A stretch of DNA of 6,186 nt from NCBI GenBank assembly GCA_958413095.1, contig CATYUF010000080.1:1-6186 (forward strand), read 5' to 3'. How positions within the stretch are numbered: position 1 is the first letter of the stretch; each line of letters opens with the position of its first letter. A program made the translations under genes and the position numbers. Below, one piece after another: positions 4,872-6,186 of the stretch. The stretch is from an uncultured Clostridium sp. GTDB taxonomy: Bacteria > Bacillota > Clostridia > TANB77 > CAG-508. The notes below the pieces were generated by a model, which was given only the letters and a program-made list of their open reading frames with translations, had not been told where the DNA came from and ran no database searches.

Positions 4872-6186
4872 TAAACAAAAAATTAATTTAACAGATGAAC
4901 AGCTAGAATACATAAATTCAACACAAAATGTTGTATTAAAAGCATGTCCTGGTAGCGGCAAGTCTACTGCAATAGCATATAAATTTTTGAAGTTAACTAA
5001 AAACTGGAAATGTAAATATTCGGGAGTAGCATTATTGTCATTTACTAATGTAGCTAGCGAAGAATTAAATGATAAAATTAAATTTATAAATGAGAATAGT
5101 ACAGGAGTACTAAATCCTCATTATAATGGTACAATTGATAGTTTTTTAAATTATATACTGTTGAGATTTGGGTATTTATTATTTAAAAGAAGACCTTTAA
5201 TTGTAATGGATGTTGATAAAACTATATATAAAGTGTGGAATAGTCAATGCTATCAAACTTGTTTAAGTAGAAATGTGGATTTTTATTTTTCGATTGACAA
5301 AAAGTTATATAAAAACAATGAAGAAGTGGTCTGCAATTGTATAAATAAAAATTCATTAACCTATTGTAATGCTTTTTATAATCATTTGTTTAATAATGGG
5401 GTAATATTACAAAATAATGTATATTGTGCTTTATATGAATTATTTACAAAGTATCCACAAATAGTTGATGCTATCAAGAATAGATATCCTATTATAATAG
5501 TTGATGAAGCGCAAGATACATCTAAAGAACAAATGGCTATCTTCGATATTTTGAATAAGAAAGGGATAATATTTAATTACGTTGGGGATCCTGATCAGGC
5601 AATTTATGAGTGGAGAAATGCAGACTCAAGTAAGTTCATAGAAAAATATAATTCTAATAAATTTATTCCATTGAAATTAACTATAAATAATAGAAGTTCA
5701 CAATTAATATGTGATGCCACAAAAATATTTTCGAATGAATTATCGCAGGAGAAAAATTATTTGTCAAATTCATCTTATAAGGATTTAAGGATGAAACCAA
5801 TAATTCTTCTTTATGAAAAAAGTAGTATTCAGGATTTAAAAGAATGGTTTTTAAGTAAAGTCAATAGTTTAAATATACAGAATAGTGGTACAAATATTGC
5901 AATTGTTCATAGAAAGAAAATTTATTCAGAGACTGATATAAAAGATTTATGGAAAACACCGTTAACTAGAATGCTTGCAGAGGCTTCATATGAATGGTAT
6001 TTAGGAAAAAGGAAAATAGCATATGAAAAATGTTTATTAATTTTGTATGATTTAATTTATGCAGATTATAAAAATTTTAATATAAATCATATATCTAGTA
6101 AATCATTTGGAAAATTAAATTTGTCTTTTGAATATTTATGTAATTTATTCTTAAAAAACTTAATTACACCAATGGCTACTTTAGAT
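4855..6186 (+). CDS. gajB: GajB: UvrD/Rep-like helicase of the Gabija system (3' truncated by window)
   Basis: The frame is open for 444 codons and runs off the window end; the usual length is about 494 residues, so roughly 50 may be missing. It is a superfamily 1A helicase: Q-motif-like LTDEQLEYI, motif I ACPGSGKST (30-38), motif Ia LSFTNVASEEL, GTIDSF, motif II IIIVDEAQDT (213-222), motif III VGDPDQAIYEWR (243-254) and a NNRSS motif (278-282). Motifs V and VI are not reached. GajB is the ATPase/helicase-like partner of GajA in the defence complex. The start ATG lies inside gajA, overlapping its end by 17 bp, with GAGAG (4841-4845) as ribosome binding site; this implies translational coupling. 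A cysteine cluster (C132, C136, C160, C162, C171) in the insert between motifs Ia and II is unusual for an AT-rich intracellular protein. Confidence 0.92.
   Translation, partial: MLQVDNKQKINLTDEQLEYINSTQNVVLKACPGSGKSTAIAYKFLKLTKNWKCKYSGVALLSFTNVASEELNDKIKFINENSTGVLNPHYNGTIDSFLNYILLRFGYLLFKRRPLIVMDVDKTIYKVWNSQCYQTCLSRNVDFYFSIDKKLYKNNEEVVCNCINKNSLTYCNAFYNHLFNNGVILQNNVYCALYELFTKYPQIVDAIKNRYPIIIVDEAQDTSKEQMAIFDILNKKGIIFNYVGDPDQAIYEWRNADSSKFIEKYNSNKFIPLKLTINNRSSQLICDATKIFSNELSQEKNYLSNSSYKDLRMKPIILLYEKSSIQDLKEWFLSKVNSLNIQNSGTNIAIVHRKKIYSETDIKDLWKTPLTRMLAEASYEWYLGKRKIAYEKCLLILYDLIYADYKNFNINHISSKSFGKLNLSFEYLCNLFLKNLITPMATLD

Overview
The window is very AT-rich and all supported protein genes lie on the + strand. 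It opens with the 3' end of a 5S rRNA whose short helix and GCTGCCA ending resemble Mollicutes-type 5S genes. tRNA-Asn(GTT) and tRNA-Glu(TTC) follow, and a strong intrinsic terminator closes the rRNA/tRNA unit. All 12 tryptophan codons I could find in the three intact reading frames are TGG and none is TGA, so the standard bacterial code is used. This points to a low-GC Firmicutes/Tenericutes relative, for example an Acholeplasma-like lineage. That placement is an inference.

The accessory DNA begins after the terminator at 288. From 289 to 658 no protein gene is visible, but there are several hairpins and a decayed tRNA-like T-loop plus terminator on the minus strand. A clear promoter with an extended -10 box drives an AlbA_2/Schlafen-like protein with a RecG-C-type ATPase domain and a C-terminal winged helix (724-2070). 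An imperfect inverted repeat brackets this promoter. Its half-site recurs in a 4 x 12-bp tandem repeat inside the gene, which suggests possible autoregulation and length variation.

The 361 bp at 2071-2431 are non-coding, with a terminator-like hairpin and short repeats. A tight three-gene cluster follows. The first member is a reading frame of about 167 codons (2432-2932) broken by four in-frame stops but with no frameshift. It ends 1 nt before an OLD-family ATPase/TOPRIM nuclease (gajA, 2934-4871). That gene overlaps by 17 bp a UvrD/Rep-like helicase (gajB) that runs off the window end. The gajA-gajB pair is a Gabija anti-phage system: GajA is an ATP/nucleotide-regulated DNA nuclease and GajB is its helicase partner.

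In short, this is a defence island inserted directly behind an rRNA-tRNA operon. Gabija is a described system. The less explained parts are the stop-riddled leader gene of the Gabija operon, the AlbA_2 gene with its echoing operator, and the tRNA-like remnant.
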